Below, piece after piece: positions 16,888-25,544 of a stretch of DNA of 64,000 nt. The stretch is from Rossellomorea aquimaris (GTDB taxonomy: Bacteria; Bacillota; Bacilli; Bacillales; Bacillaceae_B). The stretch lies in NCBI RefSeq assembly GCF_035590735.1, contig NZ_CP141595.1, positions 491,001-555,000 of the forward strand, read 5' to 3'. The translations under genes were made by a program, and so were the position numbers. Below the pieces are notes generated by a model. It did no database searches and had not been told where the DNA came from. It saw nothing but the letters and a program-made list of their open reading frames with translations. The number at the start of each line of letters is the position of its first letter. Position 1 is the stretch's first letter.

Positions 16888-16952
16888 ACAACACACCCCC
16901 TATCACTTAATGTAAGTCATCGGAAGGCTTCCTATACAAAAAAAGGAGGCCC

Positions 16953-16966
16953 GGGGGACGGACCTT
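16953..16966 (+). repeat. REP-like element, copy 1
   Basis: This copy contains the exact 11-base core GGGACGGACCT (16955-16965) shared by 15 sites in the window. It lies 10 bases past the stop of the tspO-like gene. Confidence 0.7.
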
Positions 16967-16974
16967 CGTGTACA

Positions 16975-17697
16975 TTATGGTTGTCGCGTGCGCTTGTAGA
17001 CCAGGTCAAAGATGAGGATGATAATGGCGAGTGCGTAGGCAGTATAGGAATAGGCTGAGTGTTCTGCCATGTTTTTTACTCCGATACCCACAAAAGCCCA
17101 AACAAACACAAGTGGATAGAGCATGTCATGCTGTCCGATGCGGAACCAGAAAGCAAGTATCGTTGCGACAAACAGTCCGAGATAAGCCCACACCAATTCA
17201 GAAATGCCAAATCCGTTCCAGCCAATGTCCGTCAAGTAATACGTAATGTTCACAATCGTGGCAATCGAAATCCATCCTAAGTAAATCGAAAAAGGGGCTA
17301 TATCCAGGAGGGACGGACCTGTACTCTTTACCCGTCTATAAAGGGCAATAAGAGTTAAAAGAAGTCCAATCATGATAAATACGGAAACGAGAAAGTAATT
17401 ATAGTGCCAAACGAATATCCATGCTGAATTTAATAAGCAGCTCAGGATGAATAGTCCGCTTGTTTCCTGATAAAGGGGAAGATCCCTCCTGTCTTTAGGG
17501 AACTGGCGGATGATCCAAATCGCAAGCAGCAGATAAATCAGGCTCCATATGGAAAAGACATAACCCGCCGGAGTAATCATGATATCGAGCCTGTCACTGA
17601 TTTCCCCCGTTGATTGATTATTCAAAGGCAAAGTCACAGCCAGCGTATTCATCACAATCACTAAAGCGAATGCTAACATATTCAAGATCAGTTTCAT
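16975..17697 (-). CDS. TspO/MBR-like tryptophan-rich membrane protein
   Basis: The 240-residue protein has about seven membrane helices and the family hallmark 'PAGYVFSIWSLIYLLLA' (residues 43-59). Several conserved Trp residues and 'NSAWIFVWHYNYF' (about residue 91) support the assignment. Typical TspO proteins have five helices and about 160 residues, so this belongs to the longer subgroup annotated as tryptophan-rich sensory protein. TspO proteins bind porphyrins and related ligands; a function for the long form is not established. The start is ATG 17697, with AGGGGGT upstream. A REP core lies inside the gene at 17310-17320 without breaking the frame. Confidence 0.82.
   Translation of the reverse strand: MKLILNMLAFALVIVMNTLAVTLPLNNQSTGEISDRLDIMITPAGYVFSIWSLIYLLLAIWIIRQFPKDRRDLPLYQETSGLFILSCLLNSAWIFVWHYNYFLVSVFIMIGLLLTLIALYRRVKSTGPSLLDIAPFSIYLGWISIATIVNITYYLTDIGWNGFGISELVWAYLGLFVATILAFWFRIGQHDMLYPLVFVWAFVGIGVKNMAEHSAYSYTAYALAIIILIFDLVYKRTRQP
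17308..17320 (+). repeat. REP-like core inside the tspO-like gene, copy 2
   Basis: The exact 11-base core (17310-17320) lies in frame inside the coding region, where it encodes part of 'STGPSLLD' on the minus strand. It may be an old insertion or a chance match. Confidence 0.45.
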
Positions 17698-17872
17698 TGA
17701 GTGTACCCCCTGTAAGTAGTGATGTTATATAATATTCCACTCTTATCATATTAAAAACCAAATGAAGAGAGTTAGGGAAAAAGGATTAGTGAAAGATCAG
17801 GAAGGATTTAAGGGATTTATCGAGAATTAGAAATAGGATAGGGACAATGAGAAAATCTATTAGGGGGACATT

Positions 17873-19660
17873 ATGGACCGTACAAATCATACATATTCGG
17901 ATGTTTGGGATTTAGATGTTTTTTTCCAAGGAGGAAGTGAATCTTCGGAATTCAGAAAGCATCTCGATACGTTAGAGAAAAAGAAAAATGACTTCGCAGA
18001 GAATGCACTGGCTTTTCATCCACCTCAATCGGCCAGTGATGCTGACCTGGTGTGGAACCTGATTGAAGAAGCAAAAGAAGTGATGCTGTATTTGCGTCAG
18101 GCAGGTGCCTTCGTGAGCTGTCTTGAAGCTCAAAATATGCATGACCGAAAAGCAGATTCTCTCCGCGCGGAAGTGACCAGCCTGAGTGCCGACTTTTCTT
18201 CTACTTTTACAAAGTTTCAGCAGCAGCTTTCAGATTGCAGAGAGGAGGTTTGGAATGAACTGCTTCAGCATGATCAGCTGAGTGAAATTACTTTCGTCCT
18301 CAATGAGTGGAGACAAAAAGCGAAAGATAAGCTAACCAGCACAGAAGAGTCACTGATCCAGGCATTAGCCGTCGATGGTTATCACGGCTGGGGCCAGATG
18401 TATGACACGATCGTGGGGGCAATGGAGATTGAACATGATGGAAAAAAACTATCGGTGGGTCAGGCAAATAACCTGCTCTCAAGTCCAGATGCCAATACGC
18501 GCAAAGAGGTTTTTGCAAAATTAGAGAAGACCTGGGAACAAAATGAGGAACTCTTTGCAAGGACCCTCAATCATCTGGGCGGCTTTCGCTTGAATGTCTA
18601 TAAAAAGCGTGGCTGGGACGAATTGATGAAGGAACCCCTCGAATATAATCGTATGAAGCAAGTAACGCTGGATGCCATGTGGGGCGCTATTTCAAAGCAT
18701 AAGCAGCCTTTCGTTCAGTACCTGGAAAGAAAAGCGGAACTAATCGGGAAAGACCGACTCGATTGGTATGACCTGGACGCACCCGTAGCAGAGTCGACGA
18801 GTACAATGTCATATGATGATGGGGCAAAATTCATTCTGAAACAGTTCTCCCGATTTGGTAAGGAGATGGCTCAGTTTGCTGAAAAGGCATTTGAGAACCA
18901 ATGGATCGAAGCAGAGGACCGGTCAGGCAAACGCCCAGGTGGGTTCTGTACATCCTTCCCGTTAAGTGATCAATCTCGTATCTTTATGACGTATTCTGGC
19001 TCTATGTCGAATGTCTCCACCCTTGCACACGAGTTAGGGCATGCGTTTCATTCCTATGCATTAAAACCGATGCACACATTGAATCGTAACTATGCCATGA
19101 ACGTTGCCGAGACCGCATCCACTTTTGCCGAAATGATCGTCGCCGATGCTGCCGTAAAAGAAGCGGAGACGAAGGCAGAAAAGATTGCCCTAGTGGAAGA
19201 TAAACTGCAGAGAAGTGTCGCGTTCTTTATGAACATCCATGCCCGTTTCTTATTCGAGACACGCTTCTATGAAGAACGTAAGAAGGGGATTGTATCTGCT
19301 GATAAACTCAACGAACTGATGGTGGGCGCTCAGAAGGAAGCATTCTCAGACTCCATTGGAGAGGTTCACCCGCGCTTCTGGGCATCGAAGCTTCATTTCT
19401 ATATTACTGGAGTACCGTTCTATAACTTCCCGTACACCTTTGGATACTTGTTCTCACTGAGCATTTACGCCAAAGCCCTGGAGTCGGATGAAAGCTATGA
19501 GGATAAATACATGGCATTACTGCGTGACACAGCGGTCATGAATGTCGAGGAACTTGCGTTGAAGCACCTCGGTGAAGACATCACCAAAGAAGCCTTCTGG
19601 GAAAAAGGGATCAAGTTATGCATGGCGGATGTGGAAGAATTTCTTGAGTTAACAGAATAA
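17873..19660 (+). CDS. M3-family oligoendopeptidase (PepF-like)
   Basis: The 595-residue zinc peptidase has the M3 layout: a long helical N-terminal half and the catalytic HExxH motif in 'LAHELGHAFHSYA' (about residues 385-397), with the third ligand Glu in 'ETASTFAEM' about 25 residues later. It cleaves short peptides in the cytoplasm; there is no signal peptide. Relatives in Bacillus are annotated as oligoendopeptidase F family, clade 3. The start is ATG 17873, with AGGGGG nine bases upstream. It stands alone, and a REP hairpin directly after the stop probably serves as its terminator. Confidence 0.92.
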   Translation: MDRTNHTYSDVWDLDVFFQGGSESSEFRKHLDTLEKKKNDFAENALAFHPPQSASDADLVWNLIEEAKEVMLYLRQAGAFVSCLEAQNMHDRKADSLRAEVTSLSADFSSTFTKFQQQLSDCREEVWNELLQHDQLSEITFVLNEWRQKAKDKLTSTEESLIQALAVDGYHGWGQMYDTIVGAMEIEHDGKKLSVGQANNLLSSPDANTRKEVFAKLEKTWEQNEELFARTLNHLGGFRLNVYKKRGWDELMKEPLEYNRMKQVTLDAMWGAISKHKQPFVQYLERKAELIGKDRLDWYDLDAPVAESTSTMSYDDGAKFILKQFSRFGKEMAQFAEKAFENQWIEAEDRSGKRPGGFCTSFPLSDQSRIFMTYSGSMSNVSTLAHELGHAFHSYALKPMHTLNRNYAMNVAETASTFAEMIVADAAVKEAETKAEKIALVEDKLQRSVAFFMNIHARFLFETRFYEERKKGIVSADKLNELMVGAQKEAFSDSIGEVHPRFWASKLHFYITGVPFYNFPYTFGYLFSLSIYAKALESDESYEDKYMALLRDTAVMNVEELALKHLGEDITKEAFWEKGIKLCMADVEEFLELTE

Positions 19661-19669
19661 TGTTTGCAG

Positions 19670-19705
19670 GGTCCGTTCCATTTTGGGGACGGACCTTAAT
19701 TTTTG
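19670..19705 (+). repeat. REP-like hairpin, copy 3 (likely pepF terminator)
   Basis: GGTCCGTTCC (19670-19679) pairs with GGGACGGACC (19686-19695) around a 6-base loop, and TTAATTTTT follows. The element holds the exact REP core and also has the shape of an intrinsic terminator. Confidence 0.75.
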
Positions 19706-19906
19706 AATGGAACGACTGTTATGGGATTATCGACCGTTCTTCAAAAAGCGAAAAATATCGCGACCCCTCCCCAAAAACACCAAAATACGACAAGTCCTAA
19801 CACCCCTAAGCCTCAAGTCTGATACGAAAATAAAGCTCTGGCTCGTTATGGGAAATCCGAAAAATAGATAGGATAGAGACATGAAGAAGAAAGGAGGCAA
19901 TAACAT

Positions 19907-20251
19907 ATGAAGAAATTCGGATTGCTTTTAGCCGGAGGGATTGCGGCCATTGTCCTGCTTGCCAATTTGGGACCGATCGTCGGGCTCGCCATCTCTTTAG
20001 TGATCATGTATTACAGCTTTAAAGGATTTATGAAAACAGATTCGACAATGAAGAAAATCTTATGGGCACTGATTGGTCTTGCGGCATTTAGTGCTTCGAT
20101 ATCCAACTTCCCGGCGATCATCGGATTGGTTGCTCTGTACGTTCTGTATGTGATCTACAAGAACTGGAAAAAAGAAGAAGTCATTATAGAAGAAAAATCA
20201 TCGGATCCATTCACTAATTTTGAAAGAGAATGGTCTCAATTAAAAAACTAA
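19907..20251 (+). CDS. liaI: LiaI-like small membrane protein
   Basis: The 114-residue protein has three to four short hydrophobic segments (residues 4-22, 24-40, 46-64, 66-82) and a charged C-terminal tail. LiaI in B. subtilis is a membrane anchor that recruits LiaH to static spots under cell-envelope stress (known). Identity rests on size, topology and the position directly before liaH and the liaFSR genes. ATG 19907 follows AAAGGAGG with ideal spacing. The two genes liaI and liaH are 15 bases apart. I could not identify a LiaR operator with confidence upstream. Confidence 0.82.
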   Translation: MKKFGLLLAGGIAAIVLLANLGPIVGLAISLVIMYYSFKGFMKTDSTMKKILWALIGLAAFSASISNFPAIIGLVALYVLYVIYKNWKKEEVIIEEKSSDPFTNFEREWSQLKN

Positions 20252-20266
20252 AGGAGAGAATACACT

Positions 20267-20920
20267 ATGGCAAACTTATTTCAACGAATTAAAAATACAG
20301 TCATGTCCGACCTGCACGAAGCAATAGATAAAAAGGAAAAGAAAAATCCAATAGCCGTGTTGAATCATTATTTAAGACAGTGTGAGCAGGAAGTAGAAAA
20401 AGTAAGTAAGCTTGTTGAAAGACAATATCTATTAAAAGAAGAATTCCAAAAAGAGTATCAGCAGGCTTCTGCTTTAGCTGACAAACGAAAATACCAGGCT
20501 GAGGTTGCATTGAAGGCAAATGAAGAAGGACTGTATGAATTTGCCCTGCAGGAACAAAAATACTATGAAGAGCGCGCCGTGCGCATCCAGGAATCCAAGT
20601 TGAAAGCAACGAAAGAGCTTGAGGACCTTGAAAGAAAATATGAAGAGATGAAACACAAGCTGAAGGATATGTACATCAAGCGAATGGAGCTGATGGGAAG
20701 GGAGAATATCGCCCGTGCCCATAACAAGGTGAATTCAGTGCTTGAATCGTCTTCAGGTTATAACAGCCAGGCGTTCTCTAAATTCGATGAAATTGAAACA
20801 TACTTAGATCATTTAGAGCATGGTGTGAACTCCTCATATTATCGAAATACGATCGACGCAAAGATCGCCAAATTAGAAAAAGAAGTGAAAAAAGAGGAAA
20901 CGGAAGCCATTCCTTCGTAA
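20267..20920 (+). CDS. liaH: Phage-shock protein LiaH (PspA/IM30 family)
   Basis: The 217-residue protein is a long coiled coil with the PspA/IM30 pattern, starting 'MANLFQRIKNTVMSDLHEAI' and rich in Lys and Glu through residues 25-150. PspA-family proteins form large rings or rods that coat and repair stressed membranes. In B. subtilis LiaH is the main output of the LiaRS system against lipid-II antibiotics and is held at the membrane by LiaI (known). ATG 20267 follows AAAGGAGAG. A terminator follows at 20966, so liaIH can be transcribed separately from liaFSR. Confidence 0.93.
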   Translation: MANLFQRIKNTVMSDLHEAIDKKEKKNPIAVLNHYLRQCEQEVEKVSKLVERQYLLKEEFQKEYQQASALADKRKYQAEVALKANEEGLYEFALQEQKYYEERAVRIQESKLKATKELEDLERKYEEMKHKLKDMYIKRMELMGRENIARAHNKVNSVLESSSGYNSQAFSKFDEIETYLDHLEHGVNSSYYRNTIDAKIAKLEKEVKKEETEAIPS

Positions 20921-20965
20921 AACATGGTATTCTAATCTAAGAAAACGAATAGTAACCATAAAAAA

Positions 20966-20996
20966 GGGGGAGCCCAACCGGGTTCACCCCGTTTTA
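20966..20996 (+). terminator. Terminator after liaH
   Basis: GGGG and AGCCC pair with GGGTT and CCCC around an AACC loop with a small internal bulge, followed by GTTTTAT. It would limit readthrough from liaIH into liaFSR. Confidence 0.65.
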
Positions 20997-21004
20997 TCAT
21001 CATA

Positions 21005-21190
21005 TATATGTAGGGTTAGGGATTTACAATCCGGATTTTGGATTTATGACCCGAAATGAGGAGATATGAACCGGATGTTGGATTTATGACCCCAAATCGG
21101 AAAATATGAACCGCATTAAGAACTTTTTGTATCCGCAATCACGATATATGAACCTCTTGTCGAAAAATCTTCATTTTTAGAAATACATAA
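21005..21190. repeat. Degenerate tandem repeat between liaH and liaF
   Basis: Two alternating phrases recur: a GGATTTATGACC-type unit (twice) and an ATATGAACCG-type unit (three to four times), spaced by roughly 20-30 bases. Neither encodes protein. Similar phrase-repeat spacers appear at 58631 and 61828 with different wording. Confidence 0.55.
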
Positions 21191-21209
21191 CCGGAAAGGA
21201 GGAACCCCC

Positions 21210-21941
21210 TTGTTCAATCGTTTACGTTCAGACGGGATCAGCTGGATCATTTTAATAGGAACCCTTTTAATACTGTTGGAAGTATCATTTTATGATGGGG
21301 GGGTTCTCGTCTTTCTCTCGATTGCGGCCTTCTGTATCTATATTGGAAGAAAGAAGCTTCCGAGTACTTTTGGAAAGATCCTGCTGTGGTTTGGGATCAT
21401 CAGCTTAGCGATCAATATCTTTAATACCGTAGCGTTTAAATTTTTATTGTTTGCCATTCTTCTATTTATCATCGTCCGTTTTGCTGATTCCAAGAAACAC
21501 CCTAAATACATCACTCCGAGGATTAAAGAAACGTTCAACAAAACCAATGAACCACTCGTCATGAAAAAGTCCGCTCTTCAAAACGAATGGTTCGGGCCGA
21601 AACGGACCCCGGAAGACGTATACGAATGGAATGATATCAACATTCAGGGTATGATCGGGGACTCGGTCATCGATATTGGAAATACGGTGCTTCCTAAAGG
21701 GACGTCCGTCGTTTCGATTCGAAATATTTTAGGCAATATTGAAATTTTGATTCCGTATGATGTGGAAGTGAGTGTCCATCACTCGGTACTTGCCGGTTCG
21801 ATTGAGATTTTTGAAGAGGTGGAGCCAAAAGCGATCAATCAGTCCCTTTATTATCAAACACCTGGATATGATACGGCTGTCGAGCGGGTGAAGATTTTCA
21901 CCTCTATGTGGATCGGGGATTTAGAGGTGAAGAGAATATGA
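21210..21941 (+). CDS. liaF: LiaF, negative regulator of LiaRS
   Basis: The 243-residue protein has about four N-terminal membrane helices (residues 11-90) and a soluble C-terminal domain of the LiaF/DUF2154 type: 'GDSVIDIGNTVLPKG' and 'NILGNIEILIPYDV', then a beta-helix-like ending. LiaF holds the kinase LiaS inactive without envelope stress (known in B. subtilis). TTG 21210 follows AAAGGAGG seven bases upstream and is preferred to any ATG. It overlaps liaS by four bases. No liaG gene is present between liaH and liaF, unlike in B. subtilis. Confidence 0.93.
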   Translation: MFNRLRSDGISWIILIGTLLILLEVSFYDGGVLVFLSIAAFCIYIGRKKLPSTFGKILLWFGIISLAINIFNTVAFKFLLFAILLFIIVRFADSKKHPKYITPRIKETFNKTNEPLVMKKSALQNEWFGPKRTPEDVYEWNDINIQGMIGDSVIDIGNTVLPKGTSVVSIRNILGNIEILIPYDVEVSVHHSVLAGSIEIFEEVEPKAINQSLYYQTPGYDTAVERVKIFTSMWIGDLEVKRI

Positions 21942-22987
21942 GCACAGTCAGTAAGCAGATTGTTGCAGGCATTCTCTTTTCCCTTGGGATGGTGGTCTTT
22001 TTATCCCTGTCATATTTTTATTTATATCCGTTGGAGGATTGGTCCCTATTATGGGAAGTAGAGATTATGGATATACCGGGAGCGGGGTTTATCCTCGTTG
22101 TAAGTATCCTTATCGGGATCGTGTTCGGCATCCGGACAGGGTTGAAGGATAAACGGCAGCTGAGGGAGATAGAAGATGCCCTTATGAATGTGCAGCAGGG
22201 CCGCTCAATCACACTCCCTGAAACGGCAACCTCGGAAGTGCAGCAGGTTTGGAAAAAGGTCGATGCGTTAGGGAGACACCTCACCGATCAGGCAAGATAT
22301 TCTCAGAAACTTGCCAATGAAAAGGCGGAGGAGCAGGAAAAGAGAATCCAGGAAATTGTTTCCCAGGAGCGGAACCGTTTGGCGAGAGAATTACATGACT
22401 CGGTCAGTCAGCAACTGTTTGCAGCATCGATGCTGATGTCAGCCATCACGGAAACACCATCACCCGGTCGAACGCCTCATGAAGAAAAGCAGCTCGGCAT
22501 GGTGGAGCAGATGATTCATCAGTCTCAGCTTGAAATGAGGGCCCTCCTCCTTCATCTTCGCCCCGTTGCGTTAAAAGGAAAGAATCTTCAAGAAGGAATG
22601 AAGGAGCTGTTGGTCGAATTAGCTCAGAAGGTCCCCCTTGATATCGAATGGAAAATAGAAGACATGAGCCTTGATAAAGGAATCGAAGATCATCTCTTCA
22701 GAATTCTACAGGAGTCGGTGTCAAACACCCTGCGACATGCGAAGGCAACTTCCTTGGATATTCGATTGATAAAAAGGGAATCGATCATTATTTTACGGGT
22801 AGTGGATGATGGTCAGGGCTTTGATGTGAACGAATCGAAGGTTACAAGCTCCTATGGGCTTCAGAATATGAGGGAGCGGGCCATTGAAATCGGTGGTACG
22901 TTTAAAATCATCAGTGTACCGAATAAGGGAACACGTTTGGAAGTGAAGGTTCCCGTTGTGGAGAATGAAGGTGAAAAAAATGATTAA
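21938..22987 (+). CDS. liaS: LiaS sensor histidine kinase
   Basis: The 349-residue kinase has two membrane helices (about residues 9-29 and 44-64) with a very short external loop, a HAMP-like linker, a HisKA_3 domain with the phospho-acceptor His in '[13 protein letters not shown]' (about residue 155), and an ATPase domain ('[15 protein letters not shown]' N box, 'VVDDGQGFD' G1 box). This intramembrane-sensing layout fits LiaS. ATG 21938 overlaps the liaF stop (ATGA), with GAGGTGAAGAGA upstream. It phosphorylates LiaR. Confidence 0.94.
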   Translation: MSTVSKQIVAGILFSLGMVVFLSLSYFYLYPLEDWSLLWEVEIMDIPGAGFILVVSILIGIVFGIRTGLKDKRQLREIEDALMNVQQGRSITLPETATSEVQQVWKKVDALGRHLTDQARYSQKLANEKAEEQEKRIQEIVSQERNRLARELHDSVSQQLFAASMLMSAITETPSPGRTPHEEKQLGMVEQMIHQSQLEMRALLLHLRPVALKGKNLQEGMKELLVELAQKVPLDIEWKIEDMSLDKGIEDHLFRILQESVSNTLRHAKATSLDIRLIKRESIIILRVVDDGQGFDVNESKVTSSYGLQNMRERAIEIGGTFKIISVPNKGTRLEVKVPVVENEGEKND

Positions 22988-23612
22988 AGTGGTATTTGTA
23001 GATGATCATGAAATGGTAAGGATCGGTGTTTCTTCTTATCTATCGGCTCAGGCGGATATTGATGTCGTCGGGGAAGCGTCGGATGGGAAAGAAGGCGTCC
23101 AGCTTGCCCTGGAGCTGCGGCCTGATATTATTCTCATGGATCTCGTGATGAAAGAAATGGATGGCATCCAGGCGACAAAGGAGATCATTCAAGAGTGGCC
23201 TGACGCAAAGATCATCATCGTCACCAGCTTCCTGGATGATGATAAGGTGTATCCAGCCCTGGAAGCCGGCGCGGTCAGTTATATGCTGAAAACGTCGAAA
23301 GCGAGTGAGATTGCCGAAGCGGTACGTAAGACGTATAACGGCCAATCGATTCTCGAACCGGAAGTCACGGGGAAAATGATGACACGCATGAGACAGAAGA
23401 CCGTTTCTCATCCCCATGAAGAGCTCACCAACCGCGAACTGGAAATCCTTCTCCTGATGACACATGGGAAAACGAACCAGGAAATTGCAGATGAATTATT
23501 TATCGCCCTGAAAACAGTGAAAACCCACGTGAGCAATATCCTCTCCAAGCTCGGAGTCCAGGACCGGACACAGGCTGTGATTTATGCTTTTAAACATGAC
23601 TTAGCTAAATAA
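22980..23612 (+). CDS. liaR: LiaR response regulator (NarL/LuxR type)
   Basis: The 210-residue regulator has a receiver domain (phospho-acceptor Asp in '[12 protein letters not shown]', about residue 54; the acidic pair in 'VDDHE') and a LuxR-type helix-turn-helix ('LTNREIEILLLM'-like, then '[19 protein letters not shown]'). Length and context match LiaR. ATG 22980 lies eight bases before the liaS stop, with GAAGGTG upstream. Phosphorylated LiaR activates liaIH and its own operon (known). A long terminator closes the operon. Confidence 0.94.
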   Translation: MIKVVFVDDHEMVRIGVSSYLSAQADIDVVGEASDGKEGVQLALELRPDIILMDLVMKEMDGIQATKEIIQEWPDAKIIIVTSFLDDDKVYPALEAGAVSYMLKTSKASEIAEAVRKTYNGQSILEPEVTGKMMTRMRQKTVSHPHEELTNRELEILLLMTHGKTNQEIADELFIALKTVKTHVSNILSKLGVQDRTQAVIYAFKHDLAK

Positions 23613-23619
23613 AAAAGAG

Positions 23620-23657
23620 AAAGTGACCCAAAAAGAAAACTTTTTGGGTCACTTTTT
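23620..23657 (+). terminator. Terminator of liaFSR
   Basis: A 16-bp perfect stem (AAAGTGACCCAAAAAG with its complement) around AAAA, rich in T on the 3' side. Confidence 0.9.
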
Positions 23658-23863
23658 CGTATAGAAAGAAGAAAGCAAACGGATCTCCTTTCCCAAAATG
23701 GCAAGCATGAGAGTCCAAGCGTGAAATATACATCTAATAAGGAATGGTTCATTTTGGTAACAAGAATGAAAAAAATCCAAATCTATCATCAACGGGAGGA
23801 GGAATAATGGTAGAATAAGCGATATATTGTCAAATATTGAAAAAACCGGTAGGGGGATATGAC

Positions 23864-24793
23864 GTGAACGCAAAATTTAGTAAGCCTAAAGGGTTCGGTG
23901 AAATACTGGACCACACATTTCGTTTAAGTAAAAACCGCTTTAAAGATTTTTTCCTTATTTTCCTTATTCTATTAGGTCCTGTTTATTTGCTGCAGGCACT
24001 CATTGAGCTGGCAGCAGGGGTTAGCTTCTTTAGAACTGTCGGTACAGGGGAAACCTGGTTCGATGGGATTGTCAACAGCTTTTCAGGCGAGTTTACAGTT
24101 GAAGAGGGACAGGGAGTGAATCTGGCAGCGGAGCTTGGAACAGGTCTTATTGGACTTATCAGTATAATCCTTGCTCCAATCGCTCAAGCGGCGATTTTAT
24201 TTGCCCTGAATCATATGAGAAAGAATGAAGAATTTACGGTGAAGCTTGTGATCAAGCAGGCATTCTCCCGCTTTTGGCCGATTATTGGTAGCAGCCTTTT
24301 ATTCGGTGTGATTGTATTCGGTATCGTATTTGTTCCGATTTTCACAATTGGTTTTGCCGGAGTATTCGGTGCTGCACTTCTGGAGCCGGGCGTCGGGATT
24401 GTGGTAGCCGGCATTGTATTGTTGCTTGGCTTCGCGGTTGCGGTAGCTTACTTCTTAACACGTTGGAGCTTCTATTTTGGAGCGGCAGCCATAGAAAATG
24501 ACGCACCAGGTCTCGGCAGGAGCTGGAGGCTGACGAAGAAGCGTGGATGGGTCCTTCTGTTATTATTCATTGTATTCGGCTTGATCGTTGGAATCGTAAG
24601 CTCTGCCTTTGAATTAACGTTTGGGTTGGTATTAGGGAATAGTGTCCTGTACGGCATGATTGTAAACGTTGTGTCTTTATTTACGTCGATGCTGTTCGCC
24701 GTTGGATTCGGGGTTATGTTCCTTGACCTTAAAACGAGACATGATGCAGATGATTTAAATGAAATGATCGATGATTACAACGCAATCCAATAG
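23864..24793 (+). CDS. Multi-pass membrane protein of unknown function
   Basis: The 309-residue protein has six or more membrane helices separated by short loops, including 'RFKDFFLIFLILLGPVYLLQ' near residue 25, and a Gly/Val-rich helix near residue 190. It resembles the membrane domain found beside some glycerophosphodiester phosphodiesterases and DUF975-like proteins, but I cannot assign it. GTG 23864 follows AGGGGGA six bases upstream and is preferred to an in-frame TTG at 23837. It opens a run of genes (DUF4129, DUF4350, MoxR, DUF58) that usually act together in cell-envelope physiology. Confidence 0.7.
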   Translation: MNAKFSKPKGFGEILDHTFRLSKNRFKDFFLIFLILLGPVYLLQALIELAAGVSFFRTVGTGETWFDGIVNSFSGEFTVEEGQGVNLAAELGTGLIGLISIILAPIAQAAILFALNHMRKNEEFTVKLVIKQAFSRFWPIIGSSLLFGVIVFGIVFVPIFTIGFAGVFGAALLEPGVGIVVAGIVLLLGFAVAVAYFLTRWSFYFGAAAIENDAPGLGRSWRLTKKRGWVLLLLFIVFGLIVGIVSSAFELTFGLVLGNSVLYGMIVNVVSLFTSMLFAVGFGVMFLDLKTRHDADDLNEMIDDYNAIQ

Positions 24794-24824
24794 CGACGTT
24801 GAACGATTGAAGTATCCAGTCTGG

Positions 24825-24854
24825 GTCCGGAGACCTCATGCTTCCGGGCTTTTG
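24825..24854 (+). terminator. Possible attenuating hairpin in the MoxR cluster
   Basis: GTCCGGAG pairs with CTTCCGGGC (two wobble pairs) around an 8-base loop and TTTT follows. It may reduce readthrough from the membrane protein gene. Confidence 0.4.
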
Positions 24855-24876
24855 ATCTGAAAGCTAGGTGAAGAAA

Positions 24877-25515
24877 ATGTTGAATGAAAACAGAGCAAGA
24901 GATCAAATTGAAGAAATCTTGGATGGGAAGGAATATATGGCCTATCGAGATGAGTCTCAGGGACTGCTGGCCAGTTGGTGGGGGAAGGCAAAGGAATGGC
25001 TTTCAGAACAGCTGGGAAAACTGTTCCCTTCCCTTGAACCGACAGGCGGGGCGGCATCGGGCATCCTGATCACGTTGATTGTCATTGTAGTGGCCATTCT
25101 CCTCGTTATTGCATTCTTCGCCATTCGAAATGGAGTCAGAAAGCGGAAATTCCGTTCGAATAAACCACTTCAGTCCATGAATGAGATGGAGTGGTCCTAC
25201 GAGAGACATTTGGAAGAAGCTTATAAACAAGAGGGGATCGAAGATTATTCGAAAGCAACCCGTCATATGTTCCTGGCCCTCCTTTTATATTTTCATGAAA
25301 GAGACTATCTAGAAGCAAAGGTCTGGAAAACAAATTGGGAGTATTATGATGAACTGCGTAAAGTGAACCGAGATTGGGCAGAGCGATTCTACAGGCTGGC
25401 ACTCCTGTTTGATGAGGTGGCCTATGGTGAGCGGGAAGTGGAGAAAGAAGAGTATCTTCCCTATAAACAGGAAGCTCTAAGCTGGTTGGAACATGAAACG
25501 GATTTCCAGCCTTAA
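24877..25515 (+). CDS. DUF4129 domain membrane protein
   Basis: The 212-residue protein has an amphipathic N-terminal segment, one membrane helix ('ILITLIVIVVAILLVIAFFA', about residues 61-80) and a helical C-terminal domain with 'EDYSKATRHMFLALLLYFHE' typical of DUF4129. In related clusters the domain is found at the end of transglutaminase proteins beside MoxR and DUF58. The function is unknown. ATG 24877 is chosen because AGGTGA precedes it; GTG 24868 is an alternative nine bases earlier. Confidence 0.78.
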   Translation: MLNENRARDQIEEILDGKEYMAYRDESQGLLASWWGKAKEWLSEQLGKLFPSLEPTGGAASGILITLIVIVVAILLVIAFFAIRNGVRKRKFRSNKPLQSMNEMEWSYERHLEEAYKQEGIEDYSKATRHMFLALLLYFHERDYLEAKVWKTNWEYYDELRKVNRDWAERFYRLALLFDEVAYGEREVEKEEYLPYKQEALSWLEHETDFQP

Positions 25516-25544
25516 GCATAAGGGAAAGGAGGTAGGAACGAGCA

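Noticed and set aside
19741..19830. LiaR operator before liaI
   Set aside because: Two CAAGTC words 23 bases apart are present, but no convincing inverted repeat was found, so no site is reported.
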